This document shows, piece by piece, positions 46,226 to 56,479 of a stretch of 64,000 bases of DNA. How positions within the stretch are numbered: position 1 is the stretch's first letter; every line of letters begins with the position of its first letter. The notes beneath the pieces were generated by a model that did not search any database, was not told where the DNA came from, and saw only the letters and a program-made list of their open reading frames with translations. The translations under genes and the position numbers were made by a program. The stretch lies in the NCBI RefSeq assembly GCF_001507595.1, contig NZ_LQBQ01000036.1:153505-217504 (forward strand), read 5' to 3'. Source of the DNA: Ruegeria marisrubri (GTDB taxonomy: Bacteria > Pseudomonadota > Alphaproteobacteria > Rhodobacterales > Rhodobacteraceae).

Positions 46226-46322
46226 AGAATAGTGTCCACTACTTTTTTGCGGACACTATCCGGCAAAGATCAAAACCGGCAGGTCGGGTTCACCGGACGC
46301 TTACGGTGAATTCGCAGCGTTT

Positions 46323-46349
46323 CCGTTAGATCAAGTCTGAAGTTTTACA
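46323..46349 (-). repeat. Remnant end of an IS481-type element
   Basis: 27 bp ending GAAGTTTTACA differ at only two positions from the right end of the IS481-type element at 53163-53189. The body of that copy is missing here; IS66 sits immediately to its left. Confidence 0.65.
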
Positions 46350-46475
46350 GTTAGAGGCTGCTTTCGTGCGCTTTCCGGCCCTTCACTTTGGATTGCACAC
46401 AAGTTGCACGCCTCAGGTGGGTACGACCTTGATCCAGCTAGAAAGTCTGTCCGCTCCTCCATGACCTCTCCAGTT

Positions 46476-49400
46476 CTAGAGAAGGTGGTAATCACCAAGA
46501 TCACTTATCACTAGATCCTCGATGCCCTTCAGAAGAACTTGGTCAGCCGCGTTTCCAGACACCGCGTCGCCATCAAGTTCGAGAACGAGGCCTTTGCGCG
46601 TCTCGAACGAGAATGCATCCGCACCGTCGATGAGTCCGTCAGAATTGGTATCAAAGAATGCGAACACATCTTCGTGCTCCGTCGCCCCCAAGATTGACCG
46701 CAGATCCAATAGATCCTCGCCTTTAGTGAAATCAGCGATTTCATCCGCATCGGGATCAGACGTAAACCAGAATACATCGGCGCCCTTTCCACCTCTCAGA
46801 CTGTCATTGCCTCCCGCGCCATTGATCAAGTCATCACCAGAACCGCCGCTTATCTTCTCGTCAACGCTCGTGCCGATCAGAGTATCGCCAGATTTCCCGC
46901 CGCCGATGTTGCCGCCATTGTTTGGCTCGCTGGCACCCAACACCGTCACATCGACGGTGACCTTGTCCTCGCCGCCGAAGCCGTCCGCCACCGTGTAGTC
47001 GAAGCTCGCCGGGCCGTCATAGCCCGCGTCGGGCGTGAAGATCACCTCGTCGTTTGTCGGATCCGCGTCGCCCTTATCGTCGAGCGAGGTCGACCCGTTG
47101 ACTGTATCCGACACCGACACCACCGTCAGCGTATCGCCATCGGCATCCGTGTCGCCATCGAGCAGCGAAGACACCGGCAGCACCAGCGTCCCGTTCTCGG
47201 TGATCTCGAAGGTTTCAGCATCCGCGACCGGCGCGGTGTTGTCTTCGTCCGTCAGGCCGTCCTGGTCGTTGTCCTTGAAGTCGTTGATCTCGGGCGCGCC
47301 TGGATAGACCGTGTTGTCCGCGTCGTCTGCATCGCCCGCAATCCCGGACGTGCCGGCCGGCGCCGCGTAGGCCGACTGGTTCGTCGCCGCATCGTCCACC
47401 CCGAAGCCGTCGCTGTCCGCATCCAGATACCAGGTGAAGGGACCGCCAAGGCCATCGACGATCAGCGTCGCCGTGTTGGGCGTCTCGCCACCCTGGCCAT
47501 CCGTCACGGTGTAGCTCACCGTGACCGTCGTGCTCTCGCCCGACGACAGGGCTTCGGCGAACTGGCCCGGATCAATGCTCAGAACCGCGCCGACCAGCCC
47601 AAACGACACCGCGGCGCCGTTCTGGTCCTGCGCGCTCACAGACGTCACGCCGAGCGTCCCGCCGTCGCTGTCCGAAGCCCCCGCATCCCCCAGCAGGTCG
47701 ATCTCGACAACCGAACCGTCCTCAGACACGGACCCAGCGTCAATCGCACTCGCAGAAGGCGGGACGTTTGTGGTGAGGCCGATGAAGTCAGAAGCCTCCA
47801 GAGCAGACACGCCAACGCCTTGGAGGAGAATACTGTCCGTTCCGAGAATGATGCGTAGACCGCCCGCTTCGGGTGAGAAGGCAACCTCGCCGAACGCGAA
47901 GCCGTAGCCGCTGATGTCGATCTTGTCACCTTCAAGGACGGTTGCGCCCTTGGTGAAATCGGTTATTACGTCGTCGCTTTCGCCCGGGCGCTTGACGAAG
48001 ATGTCGTTGCCGCCACCACCCGTCAGAGTGTCGTTCCCAAGTCCCCCAATGAGAGTGTCGCTCCCTTCACCACCCCTGAGGTCATCGTTCCCGATCCCAC
48101 CGTCGAGCACGTCATCGCCCTCGGCAGTGATCAGCTGGTCGCCCCCCGAACCGCCAAAGATCGTGTAGCGTTCGACCTCGAAAAACTCGACGCTGTCAAA
48201 CGACTGGGTGGCCGAGAAGAAACGACCGGAACCGTAGTTGCCGTTGAAGCCCGTGCCCGTGCTGACCGAGCCTGTGACCCCCCGGAAGTCTGCTATCGCG
48301 TGATCGTCGCCGCCGTTGCCGTCGAAGATGTGGTTCGTATCGTTCGCACCCGCGACAATCGTCACCTCGTCATCGCCGGAGCCGGTACTCCCGCGGATGA
48401 CTTCTATGCCTGTCCATGATCCGCCTGCCCCCTCACCAGTGGACATATTGATCCGGATATCGGTGGTCTCGCCACTCACATCAAAGTTAACGACGTCGAT
48501 ACCTGCACCGCCTGCAATGACTTCGCCAAAACCAACGTTGAGGAAAGTATCGTTCCCGTCACCGCCATCCATAACGTCGATACCGGCACCGCCGTCGATG
48601 ATGTCATCGCCGCCAAGTCCGAGAATGCCGTCATTTCCCGCACCGGTCGTGATCCGGTCGTCGCCCGATCCACCGATGACGAAGAAGTTTTCGACCCGAG
48701 TGAACGCAAGACTGTCGGAGCCGCTCGAGAATGTCCGCGTGCCCGAACTCGTCGATGTATTGATACCGGCGGTCCAGCCTCTGAGATCGAGCGTTGCGGT
48801 ATCCGTGCCCCCAAGGCCATCGAAGATCTCGGCCCCACCAGTCGGTTCGATCCACTCGTTGTCGCTGTTTTCCGTGAAGTTGACCGTCGATCCGGCTGCG
48901 TCGTCGTCGATGATCGTAAACGAGGCCGAAGCGAGGTTGTTCGGGAGATCCGGAGTTAAGTCAGGATCAGGCGTTGCTTGCACAACCAGCCCGAATGTCT
49001 CCACGGACTCGTCCGAGCCGTCGTCGAGGATGTTGACCGACACCGTCGCGGTATCGACACCAGCTGCAAAGGTCACCGCCTGATCAGCAAACCCGACATA
49101 ATCGCCGTTATTTGAACTCGTTCCCCGATCGCGAGTGGTACTTACGTAGACAGTTTCCTCAAATGTGTCGTCCGGCCTTGTGATGGTGAATTCGATTGTC
49201 GTCGAACTCTCCACAACAGTCTCGGAAACCGGAGAGATTGTGTAGCTGCCTGGTGCAGCTACAACAGACAGTGTCGTATCACTTCCGATACTTGCAGGAT
49301 CAAGCTTGAACGCCACGCTTGCACCAGCCGAAATGCCACTCAAAAGCGCAACCGTAACCCAGTTCTCGCCGTCGACGGCACCATTCAGATCGACTTCGAC

Positions 49401-51632
49401 AAGAGTGCGATTGATATAATCCGACTGACGGACCCGCAGGAAATTTGAAACATCTCTACCTGAAGCCGCGAGATAGTCTCCGATCACCGAAGACAGGTCG
49501 ATGTAATCACCCTCGCCGGCGTTGTAGGAGCCTGTGTTGCCCTGATTAAAATCGGCGATCTCATCAACGTTCGCGGGCAAAATTCTCGGCTCCAGAGTGC
49601 CGACAGGCGCAATATCGTGAAGCTCATAAGTGAATACATCCGCCCCTGGTCCACCAATGAGAACATCAGCCTCGTAGCTCGCAGGGAACGCCGCTCGGCC
49701 ACCACCGTGCAGGACGTCGTTTCCCTGATCTCCGTAAATGACATCGCGACCGCCCTCACCGTAGAGCAAATCGTCATGATCTTCACCGCGGATTGTGTCG
49801 TTGTCGGCCCCGCCGTAAATGGTATCGTTGTTGTCCCCTCCAAATAAGCTATCTCCGCCACCGTCGCCATAAATCTCGTCATTACCACTTTCGCCAAAAA
49901 TTCTGTCGTTATCTTCTTCACCAAACAGAAAATCAAAACCAGCTCCTCCATTTAAGACATCATCTCCACGACCTCCATAAATAAAGTCAAAAGACAGGCC
50001 GCCGTACAATTCGTCATTCCCGTCCTCTCCACGTATGTCATCTGAACCTGACCCTCCGTCAATCAAGTCACGGGAGCTGCCACCAAAAAAGTTCTCCGCT
50101 CCATCGCCCCCGAAAAACACTTCTGGAGCATCGTCGCCAAAGAACTGTCCAGCATCTGAGTCCTCAATATTTACGCGATATGTTTCAGCACTTCCGATCA
50201 ATTCGTCAAAGAACGGCGCATTTACAATTGTTTCAATCGTATTCCTATACGAGACGCGTGCGTGCTCCTCTAGCCCTGCGATGATGTCTTCTGGTCGATC
50301 GACTATTAGATGCTGGCCCAAATTGAAGACTAAAGAAGATACACCAGCCAAGTATGTAGCAACGAGATCATCGGTATGAACAATATTCAGTAGTTGCGCG
50401 TCGATAGTTGCATCCGCGCTTCGCACGCCAGGCGAACCAATTGTTATCCCTGTGATGGTATCGTTTGTAGGCGCATGTTGATCCATAAAGTACTCAACCA
50501 TTGCGCCACCAAGACTGTGACCGACGACTAGAATTTTCTCGATGCCAGCGTTTGAAGCATAGTAATTAAACAGCCCCGTGATCAAGGCATCATACTTCAA
50601 ATAGTGCGCGGTCCACCCCAATACTCCACCAAACAAGTCGGTTACAATATCAAGGCCACTGCTAGTGCCTGTAAAAGAAATTGCTAGCGTGTCGCCATTT
50701 CGTGCAACAAAGCCTTGGGCATTAAGAAAATCATAAAGAAAATTCGTATCTCCTAAACCGACGCCAAAATAGGATGGCGCAATTCCAAGATCATCGGCTC
50801 CAAGAATTTGCCATCCAGATCCAGAAGAAGCTGCAATGAGATCAACTGATGATTTCTCGTAGGACCAATCGATTAGATCCATCGCTGTTAGAAGTGTGCT
50901 CTGCTCAAATCTGTTGATATTGATTGAAAGAGACGAGGCGCTCACCTCGTCGAAGGTTGTGGTCCCAAATATAACAATCGATTCAGTAGAAAAGACAGCT
51001 TCAGTCGAACTAACAAGTGTTTCGCCGGTTGATAATTCGCCTGTGGAATTGGGGCTATCAGCAAAATCCAAAAGTGCAAGAAGGCTGCCGCCATCATCTG
51101 GCCCTTCGGCAATCAGATAGCCTGGAAACTCCAGGCCGTCCGAATTCGTGTAGGCACCGACAGTGCTTCCAATGTTCAGGTGGAAATGTGTATCGGTACG
51201 AAATCCAGTGTTTCCTACGACACCGATAGGCTCTCCGGCTACTACCGAGTCACCGACTTCCAGCGGCACCGAGTCCTGTGCAAGATGCAGATAGCTCGCA
51301 TAGAACACCTGCCCGTCTACGACGTGCTCGACAGTCACTACATTGCCAAGCGCGCCCGCGGGACCAAGAGAAGGATCACGCTCCGAGCCATCATTCCCGA
51401 AACTGCCGCTCGCCGGATCACCATCCGGCACGCTCTCCTCAACGAAGACGACCGTTCCATCAGCAATGGCAAGAACCTCTTCACCAAAAAGGCTTCCTGA
51501 CGTCGTGACGAAGTCCCACCCGTAGTAGAGGTCACCATCGTGGCTGAACTCGCCACCCGGTGCTTGCGTTAAAAGCAACTCGAGATTGCGCCGAAGTGGC
51601 GTTAGCAAAGTGATTGTTTCTTCAATTGGCAT
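46476..51632 (-). CDS. Giant RTX exoprotein with M23-like, lipase-like and Calx-beta domains
   Basis: 1718 residues. N-terminal M23/LytM-like domain: His-31/Asp-40, then SYLHL (His-116) and THFHLNIG (His-149/151). A class-3-lipase-like alpha/beta hydrolase follows, with GHSLGG and Ser-373. About 505-650 are calcium-binding RTX nonapeptides (GGxGxDxxx). About 830-930 are Calx-beta. A second RTX block follows, then cadherin/Tandem-95-like modules with an Asp-rich DADSDGFG segment, and a last short RTX block before the C-terminal secretion signal. There is no N-terminal signal peptide, as expected for type I secretion. No ABC exporter genes are in the window. It may be a secreted hydrolase or toxin. 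Confidence 0.88.
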   Translation of the reverse strand: MPIEETITLLTPLRRNLELLLTQAPGGEFSHDGDLYYGWDFVTTSGSLFGEEVLAIADGTVVFVEESVPDGDPASGSFGNDGSERDPSLGPAGALGNVVTVEHVVDGQVFYASYLHLAQDSVPLEVGDSVVAGEPIGVVGNTGFRTDTHFHLNIGSTVGAYTNSDGLEFPGYLIAEGPDDGGSLLALLDFADSPNSTGELSTGETLVSSTEAVFSTESIVIFGTTTFDEVSASSLSININRFEQSTLLTAMDLIDWSYEKSSVDLIAASSGSGWQILGADDLGIAPSYFGVGLGDTNFLYDFLNAQGFVARNGDTLAISFTGTSSGLDIVTDLFGGVLGWTAHYLKYDALITGLFNYYASNAGIEKILVVGHSLGGAMVEYFMDQHAPTNDTITGITIGSPGVRSADATIDAQLLNIVHTDDLVATYLAGVSSLVFNLGQHLIVDRPEDIIAGLEEHARVSYRNTIETIVNAPFFDELIGSAETYRVNIEDSDAGQFFGDDAPEVFFGGDGAENFFGGSSRDLIDGGSGSDDIRGEDGNDELYGGLSFDFIYGGRGDDVLNGGAGFDFLFGEEDNDRIFGESGNDEIYGDGGGDSLFGGDNNDTIYGGADNDTIRGEDHDDLLYGEGGRDVIYGDQGNDVLHGGGRAAFPASYEADVLIGGPGADVFTYELHDIAPVGTLEPRILPANVDEIADFNQGNTGSYNAGEGDYIDLSSVIGDYLAASGRDVSNFLRVRQSDYINRTLVEVDLNGAVDGENWVTVALLSGISAGASVAFKLDPASIGSDTTLSVVAAPGSYTISPVSETVVESSTTIEFTITRPDDTFEETVYVSTTRDRGTSSNNGDYVGFADQAVTFAAGVDTATVSVNILDDGSDESVETFGLVVQATPDPDLTPDLPNNLASASFTIIDDDAAGSTVNFTENSDNEWIEPTGGAEIFDGLGGTDTATLDLRGWTAGINTSTSSGTRTFSSGSDSLAFTRVENFFVIGGSGDDRITTGAGNDGILGLGGDDIIDGGAGIDVMDGGDGNDTFLNVGFGEVIAGGAGIDVVNFDVSGETTDIRINMSTGEGAGGSWTGIEVIRGSTGSGDDEVTIVAGANDTNHIFDGNGGDDHAIADFRGVTGSVSTGTGFNGNYGSGRFFSATQSFDSVEFFEVERYTIFGGSGGDQLITAEGDDVLDGGIGNDDLRGGEGSDTLIGGLGNDTLTGGGGNDIFVKRPGESDDVITDFTKGATVLEGDKIDISGYGFAFGEVAFSPEAGGLRIILGTDSILLQGVGVSALEASDFIGLTTNVPPSASAIDAGSVSEDGSVVEIDLLGDAGASDSDGGTLGVTSVSAQDQNGAAVSFGLVGAVLSIDPGQFAEALSSGESTTVTVSYTVTDGQGGETPNTATLIVDGLGGPFTWYLDADSDGFGVDDAATNQSAYAAPAGTSGIAGDADDADNTVYPGAPEINDFKDNDQDGLTDEDNTAPVADAETFEITENGTLVLPVSSLLDGDTDADGDTLTVVSVSDTVNGSTSLDDKGDADPTNDEVIFTPDAGYDGPASFDYTVADGFGGEDKVTVDVTVLGASEPNNGGNIGGGKSGDTLIGTSVDEKISGGSGDDLINGAGGNDSLRGGKGADVFWFTSDPDADEIADFTKGEDLLDLRSILGATEHEDVFAFFDTNSDGLIDGADAFSFETRKGLVLELDGDAVSGNAADQVLLKGIEDLVISDLGDYHLL

Positions 51633-51965
51633 ATTCTATGCCCCAATAGATCAATTGCCCCGCCGGATTATTTCAACAGGAATAAATCAGTCCTTGGAAA
51701 TGCAGGAAAAAGGTTACGGTCAGCCAGCTTCGGCGCTCCGCCAGAACTACACAAACACACAAATCGCTACCCCACGTCCCCCGAGGATGGACAGATTAAA
51801 CACTACAGAACCACATCAGGCAAGGATTTCCAGTCCCTGGGGACGGACAGGCAAACCCCCAGCCGTGGTCTATTGGCTGAGAAAAGACGAAACCCAACCC
51901 CCTAACGGTGATGCAGGCATCACCTGCCGGGCAACGGATCAGCAGGAGCAGAGAGTAGTTTAATC
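51633..51965. other. Gene-free stretch upstream of the RTX gene
   Basis: 333 bp between the RTX start and the IS481-type element. It holds the inverted repeat GGTGATGC-AG-GCATCACC (51907-51924), a possible operator, about 275 bp before the RTX start. No coding sequence is convincing. Confidence 0.45.
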
Positions 51966-53189
51966 TGTAAAACACACGACTTGATCTGACATTTCGGCTC
52001 TTTTTAGCGCAAGCAAGGAGTGTCGATCAATGACATGTATTCAAGAAAAGATCATCAAACCGAAACTGGGGCTGTTGGAGCTGGCCAAGCAACTCGGCAG
52101 CGTTTCGCAAGCCTGCAAGGTGATGGGGTATAGTCGGGACAGCTTCTACCGGTTCAAGGAACTCTACGAGCAAGGCGGTGAGTCAGGAGGATCAGGAATT
52201 GGTCCGGGGGACCAATTCCCCGACGAACGCGCTGATGGATCTCAGCCGCAGGAAGCCGGTCCTCAAGAACCGGGTGCCGGAACATGTCGAACGGGCGGTG
52301 ATCGAGTTGGCCATCGAGAACCCGGCCCTGGGCCAGAAGCGGGCGTCATGGGAGCTTCAACAGAAAGGTGTCATGGTGTCCTCGTCCGGCGTCCGTTCGA
52401 TCTGGCTGCGCATTGATCTGGAAACCATGAAGAAGCGGCTCAAAGCTCTGGAAGCCCGCGCCGCCCAAGACGGCATCCTGCTGACCGAGGAGCAGATGGC
52501 GTCGCTGGAGAAGGCCAAGGCCCGGAAGGAGGCCCACGGCGAGATCGAGAGCCACCATCCGGGTTATCTGGGCTCTCAGGACACTTGTTTTATGTGGGCA
52601 CGATGAAGGGCGTCGGGCGGATTTACCAGCAGACCTTCGTCGATACCTATGCCCGCGTGGCGATCTGCAAGCTCTATACAGAGAAGACCGCGATCACGGC
52701 AGCCGACCTGCTGAACGACCGGGTCATTCCCTTCTTTGCCGAACACGGCATCAGCCTGCGGCGCATCCTGACCGACCGAGGCACCGAGTATTGCGGCAAG
52801 GTCGAGAACCACGCCTATCAGCTCTATCTGGCTGTCGAGGATGTGGACCATTCGAAGACCAAGGCGAACAGCCCGCAGATCAACGGCATTTGCGAGCGCT
52901 TCCACCGGACCATCAAGGACGAGTTCTACGACATTGCCTGCCGCAAGAAGCTTTATCGGTCGGTGGAAGAATTGCAGACCGATCTGGACGCTTGGCTGAC
53001 CAAATACAACGAACGGCGCCCGCATTTAGGAAGATACTGCTATGGCAAAACACCTATGCAGACCTTCCGCGAAACGCTACACATCGCCGTAGACAAGACG
53101 ATAAGGACTTCCGTGAAATCGGACGGCCAACAACTCATTCTCAGCGCTGTTCGCTGAGATGTCCGTCAGATCAAATCTGAAGTTTTACA
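51966..53189 (+). mobile_element. Decayed IS481-type insertion sequence
   Basis: About 1224 bp bounded by TGTAAAAC inverted ends, with further matching sequence inside (GATCTGAC on both). TTAATC flanks both sides and is probably the target duplication. The transposase is broken by frameshifts. Confidence 0.82.
52030..53157 (+). pseudogene. IS481-family transposase, two frameshifts
   Basis: The reading continues over three frames. 52030 to about 52175: helix-turn-helix with SVSQACKVMGYSRDSFYRFK. About 52178-52575: HVERAVIELAIENPALGQKRASWEL. About 52580-53157: the DDE core with YARVAICKLYTEKTA, RILTDRGTEYCGK and NGICERFHRTIKDEF. One shift is near 52170, the other near 52575 in a T run of the phrase for GSQDTFYVG. 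Inactive without repair. Confidence 0.9.
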
Positions 53190-53417
53190 CTTAATCTATC
53201 TACGCGGAAACTTGCCCAAGGATCGGGGAGTAGCTCAGACGGCTTCGTCCGTACTGCAGACATCACTTGGTTGATTCCACCGGCGAACCTAGGGATTTGA
53301 GCAACGGACGCTGGCCAGATGGAAACAGCCCGACTTGAGCCGTTCCCTTGGGGTCTGTTCACTTGGACCGACCTCACCCAGACCAGACAAGCGCAGCGCC
53401 ATCACCTCAGTTGACGT

Positions 53418-54464
53418 TTACTCTATCACGTCCTCCGCCTCCGCCAGATGCTTCAGTAAATGCGCTTGACGCTCCGAGGTGACCGAACCGTAACTATTGA
53501 AGGTGGTCATAACATCTTCGTGCGAGAGGTTTTGCGACCAGGCTTTCATTTCCTCCGGTGTGCTGCAGATGGTTGTGCCGTACCGTGCGAGAGTTTTTCG
53601 GAAACTATGTGGACCGAAATTGGGAAATCCGAGCCGAATGAAATTCTCACGCACAATCTTTCCAACAGGTTGAGTTGCCTTCCAGTGGTTCCGGGACAGT
53701 TCAGCTGCCTCAAAGGCAAGACGCTCTCCCGTGATCATCTTTACCTTCGGGAACAGTGGGTCATCTGGGCCGAAGAGGCGTGTGTTTCGCATATGCGTGA
53801 CATAATCTTCAAATGCCTTCCCGATGTCTTTTCCAACGGGAAAGAAGGTCGTGGTCGAGGTCTTGTGGAACTTGGTCGCGACCTCACGGGAATCCTGATA
53901 CACGCAATCGTCGTGAAGATTGACATGGCGCATCTTCAGGGTGATCAGAGCCCCGACACGGATACCGGTCAGGGCCAGGAATGCGATCACAGCGCGATCG
54001 CGCCGCTGCACATCCGTCGTGCTGGGCATGTTCGCTAGCACGTACCGGATCTGATCGAGCGTGGGCGACGGTCTCACGTCGTGCGTTCGAGCTTGAGCCT
54101 GTTCCGCATTTGTCAAATTGAAATAGTCCGCGTCGCTATACCGGACGGCGCGACGGTAGCCGGGCTGCTCGGACAACCACTGAACGAAGGAGCGTAGCGC
54201 CTTGCAGATCTGGTTCATCGTCGCGGCCGAAAGTGGCTGGCCGGATTTCATGCTCTTTTCAGCGCGCAGTTTGTCCTTGAAAGCCACCGCCTGCTGAATG
54301 TGAAAGTGCTTGAACGGTTTGTAGCCGGTCGAGGCTTCGAACCGTTCTATTGCCGCGAGATGAACATCAAGGGTGCGATTCGACAATCGCTTAGCTTCGC
54401 GCAGGTAGGTTTGGTAACGGCGGCGCAGTCGGACGTTCTCGGGGTGGCGTTTCTTGCTGCTCAT
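53418..54464 (-). CDS. Tyrosine recombinase / phage-type integrase
   Basis: 348 residues from ATG 54464; upstream frame looks non-coding. SAM-like N-terminal domain (TLDVHLAAIERFEASTGYKP), then the catalytic set: Arg in LTGIRVGALITLK, GPHSFRKTLARYG, His in NLSHEDVMTTF, and Tyr in NSYGSV. It is the last gene of a reverse-strand run with a zinc/HTH protein, an AlpA-like regulator and a coiled-coil protein, so it probably belongs to its own small element. No att pair was found for it. Confidence 0.9.
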   Translation of the reverse strand: MSSKKRHPENVRLRRRYQTYLREAKRLSNRTLDVHLAAIERFEASTGYKPFKHFHIQQAVAFKDKLRAEKSMKSGQPLSAATMNQICKALRSFVQWLSEQPGYRRAVRYSDADYFNLTNAEQAQARTHDVRPSPTLDQIRYVLANMPSTTDVQRRDRAVIAFLALTGIRVGALITLKMRHVNLHDDCVYQDSREVATKFHKTSTTTFFPVGKDIGKAFEDYVTHMRNTRLFGPDDPLFPKVKMITGERLAFEAAELSRNHWKATQPVGKIVRENFIRLGFPNFGPHSFRKTLARYGTTICSTPEEMKAWSQNLSHEDVMTTFNSYGSVTSERQAHLLKHLAEAEDVIE

Positions 54465-54517
54465 TGCTGTTGTCTTCTCTTGAGTCCTCAAACAGGAGGA
54501 TGTGATTTCAGATAAAG

Positions 54518-54934
54518 TCAGGAGACGTTGCTCTGAGGGTTTTGGGCGGCCTTGAGAAATGCGGCCACCTCGCCCCGCGCTACACGGCGGCTCATGACCG
54601 CTCCACAATTGCTGCAGAGAGCCTGTAACAGGCTCGGCTGGTTCGGTTTGGCGACATCGTCAACCACCCCACCGTCGGGGTAGGCTGGCTTCTTGCAGCC
54701 GAGGCAGAACATCTGCCCCGGTGCCAACTTGCCCTTGGTGTTGCGGCCGCGCAGGGCCGGAATCAAATCCGCGCCGATCACCAACATAGGCGATAGGTCA
54801 TCGATGACCTGAACTCCCTCTTCGTACAAGAGACGTTTGAGGGTGCGCGGAGCACATCGAAGGAGCGCACTGGCCTCCTCAATCGAGTAGACACGGTGCT
54901 CCTTGAGCGCACGCCAATTGAAAACGCGCGCCAT
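54518..54934 (-). CDS. HTH and zinc-ribbon protein of the integrase cluster, unknown
   Basis: 138 residues. The N-terminus resembles a MerR/excisionase-type helix-turn-helix (VYSIEEASALLRCAPRTLKRLL). The middle and end have two Cys pairs, CLGCKK and CSNCGA, suggesting a zinc ribbon. It overlaps the AlpA-like gene by 1 bp of the stop and is followed by the integrase. It may control excision or integrase expression; that is inference. Confidence 0.7.
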   Translation of the reverse strand: MARVFNWRALKEHRVYSIEEASALLRCAPRTLKRLLYEEGVQVIDDLSPMLVIGADLIPALRGRNTKGKLAPGQMFCLGCKKPAYPDGGVVDDVAKPNQPSLLQALCSNCGAVMSRRVARGEVAAFLKAAQNPQSNVS

Positions 54935-55146
54935 CAGTGGGTCCCCTCCCGAAGCAAACTGCGGATGTCACCCACACGCCATGCCGTCGTGCGCGGCCCG
55001 AGCTTGATGGGTTGCGGGAACCGACCGCTGCTCACCCCCGCCCACCAGGTCGAGCGTGAAACCGGCAAGGGGCCGTTAGGTTGCAGAATCTGTTTTTCGC
55101 GCAAGAGCGCATCATCGGGGAGGTCGTCGAAAGTCATGTTTTCCAT
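54934..55146 (-). CDS. AlpA-family regulator / excisionase-like protein
   Basis: About 70 residues from Met at 55146 (or 67 from Met at 55137). The pattern WWAGVSSGRFPQPIKLGPR then TAWRVGDIRSLL is the AlpA winged helix, which activates integrase genes or acts as a recombination-directionality factor in prophages and islands. It is coupled to the next gene (stop and start overlap). Confidence 0.85.
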   Translation of the reverse strand: MENMTFDDLPDDALLREKQILQPNGPLPVSRSTWWAGVSSGRFPQPIKLGPRTTAWRVGDIRSLLREGTH

Positions 55147-55237
55147 CCTTGTGCTTTGGGATGGAACCAAGACTGCCATCGGCCGAAATCGTCCGGGGCC
55201 AAATCACGTTTGGAAAGGCCAAATCACCTTTCCATCC

Positions 55238-56332
55238 TTATTTTCTTGGGAATAGTTGTTCCCAAATGCCTTGGTCGACGTGAATGTCGGCAGCTTCACG
55301 GAGGTATTTTCGAACTGTTTGGGGCGTCATAGGGATGCCTAGCTCCTCGGACTTTTCCGCCACTTGGACAGGCACATCCGATTTAGCTCGCCGCGGGTCA
55401 TAGGAATAGCCATCCACCGCCATAGCGATCAGCGCCTTTTGGAGGCTCGCAATTCTTTTTGCTTGTGCTCCTTTGGCCGAAGGGGAGTCTGCGTCCTCTG
55501 ACAATTCTTTGATCTTTTGGCGGAGCCGGGCTATCTCTTCGTCGCCGGTTCCCGTTGCTTCGTTCCGAACGATCTGCATTTCTTCAAGCTCTGTGACCTT
55601 GGCGATTTGCGCGTTCAGCTTTCGGTTCAGGTCCGCATTTTCCTCTACCAGTCTTGTCAGCCGATGGTCATCGACCGGTTCAACGGACTCCAACTTCAAT
55701 CCAACCGCGCGCGTCCACGCTTCCGACACGTAGTATCCCCTGGTATTTAGCCAATTGAGCCACTCCAAGGGGGAGGCTTTCTCGGTGATTTCCTCCATTT
55801 CCAAGGCGCGTTCGAGAATACGAAACCTGTCCTCCCGCTCGCGGATAGTGTCACCTGTCTCGGGTGCTTCCCCCCGCCAGCCATTCGTGGTGTAGGGATC
55901 GAAGTTTAGCGAAAGATCGATCGCTTCGCGTGAAGTCCAATACGGCTTGCGCGCCCACTTGCCGATCAAAGCGCGTTCTTGTGCGCGATACCTCTCGGAG
56001 AGGATCTGTTCGCGGCTGAAAGCGAAATGCTGGCCGTCAAACCCGATCGGTCCCTGAGGTGTGATGGCAATCCACCAGTCCTCATGAAATGGCAGGCCAT
56101 TTCGTTGACCCCACCAAAGCCACCACTTAGGCGAACGAAAGGTTTCGCCTGATCGTCTTGCCCGCTCCAGTGTTGTCGCGTTTTCAAGGAGCTCTGTTTC
56201 CGCAAGAAGAGAGTCCGGCGAAATGCCCAGCGCGAGCGGCACGGCTTCCTCCAAGGTCCAATCATTCCGATAGCTCCACGCCTCCAATAGCTCGTGCGTC
56301 GGTCTTTTGGCGGCCTGCTGGTATGCTGTCAT
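55238..56332 (-). CDS. Hypothetical protein with coiled coil, element-associated
   Basis: 364 residues, no recognised enzyme family. The N-terminal half is Trp-rich (KWWLWWGQRNGLPFHEDWW; WTSREAIDLSLNFDPYT). About residues 225-300 are predicted coiled coil (VEENADLNRKLNAQIAKVTE; EEIARLRQKIKELSED). The last 60 residues (VAEKSEELGIPMTPQTVRKY) look like a helical DNA-binding end. Such proteins are common beside AlpA and integrase genes in proteobacterial islands. The role is unknown. Confidence 0.75.
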   Translation of the reverse strand: MTAYQQAAKRPTHELLEAWSYRNDWTLEEAVPLALGISPDSLLAETELLENATTLERARRSGETFRSPKWWLWWGQRNGLPFHEDWWIAITPQGPIGFDGQHFAFSREQILSERYRAQERALIGKWARKPYWTSREAIDLSLNFDPYTTNGWRGEAPETGDTIREREDRFRILERALEMEEITEKASPLEWLNWLNTRGYYVSEAWTRAVGLKLESVEPVDDHRLTRLVEENADLNRKLNAQIAKVTELEEMQIVRNEATGTGDEEIARLRQKIKELSEDADSPSAKGAQAKRIASLQKALIAMAVDGYSYDPRRAKSDVPVQVAEKSEELGIPMTPQTVRKYLREAADIHVDQGIWEQLFPRK

Positions 56333-56479
56333 GAATGTGCTCTATCCGATCTCATCTGGTCGAAGTGGCGCAATGCTGCATTCAGCGTGTTCTCACTCGC
56401 GCAGCGCTGCGAAGGTCGCCCGGAAGGAAAGACGAATCTCTCTTGCCCGGTCAAGGTTTGAAAATCCTCCACATGCGCA

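Larger units (their letters stand above)
43899..46304 (-). mobile_element. Intact IS66-family insertion sequence with 8-bp target duplication
   Basis: 2406 bp. The left end GTGACCGTCCGGTGAA and right end, reverse-complemented, GTAAGCGTCCGGTGAA are the terminal repeats. GGTGAATT flanks both sides exactly (43891-43898 and 46305-46312), the 8-bp duplication expected of IS66. It contains tnpA, tnpB and tnpC. Confidence 0.95.

Noticed and set aside
51586..51963. A 125-codon frame upstream of the RTX gene
   Set aside because: It overlaps the RTX start on the opposite strand and shows no protein-like composition or ribosome site.
56457..56471. GTTTGAAAATCCTC as a possible third copy of the tRNA-Phe att site
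   Set aside because: Only about 13 bp match and the rest of the T-arm and CCA end is absent; probably chance.
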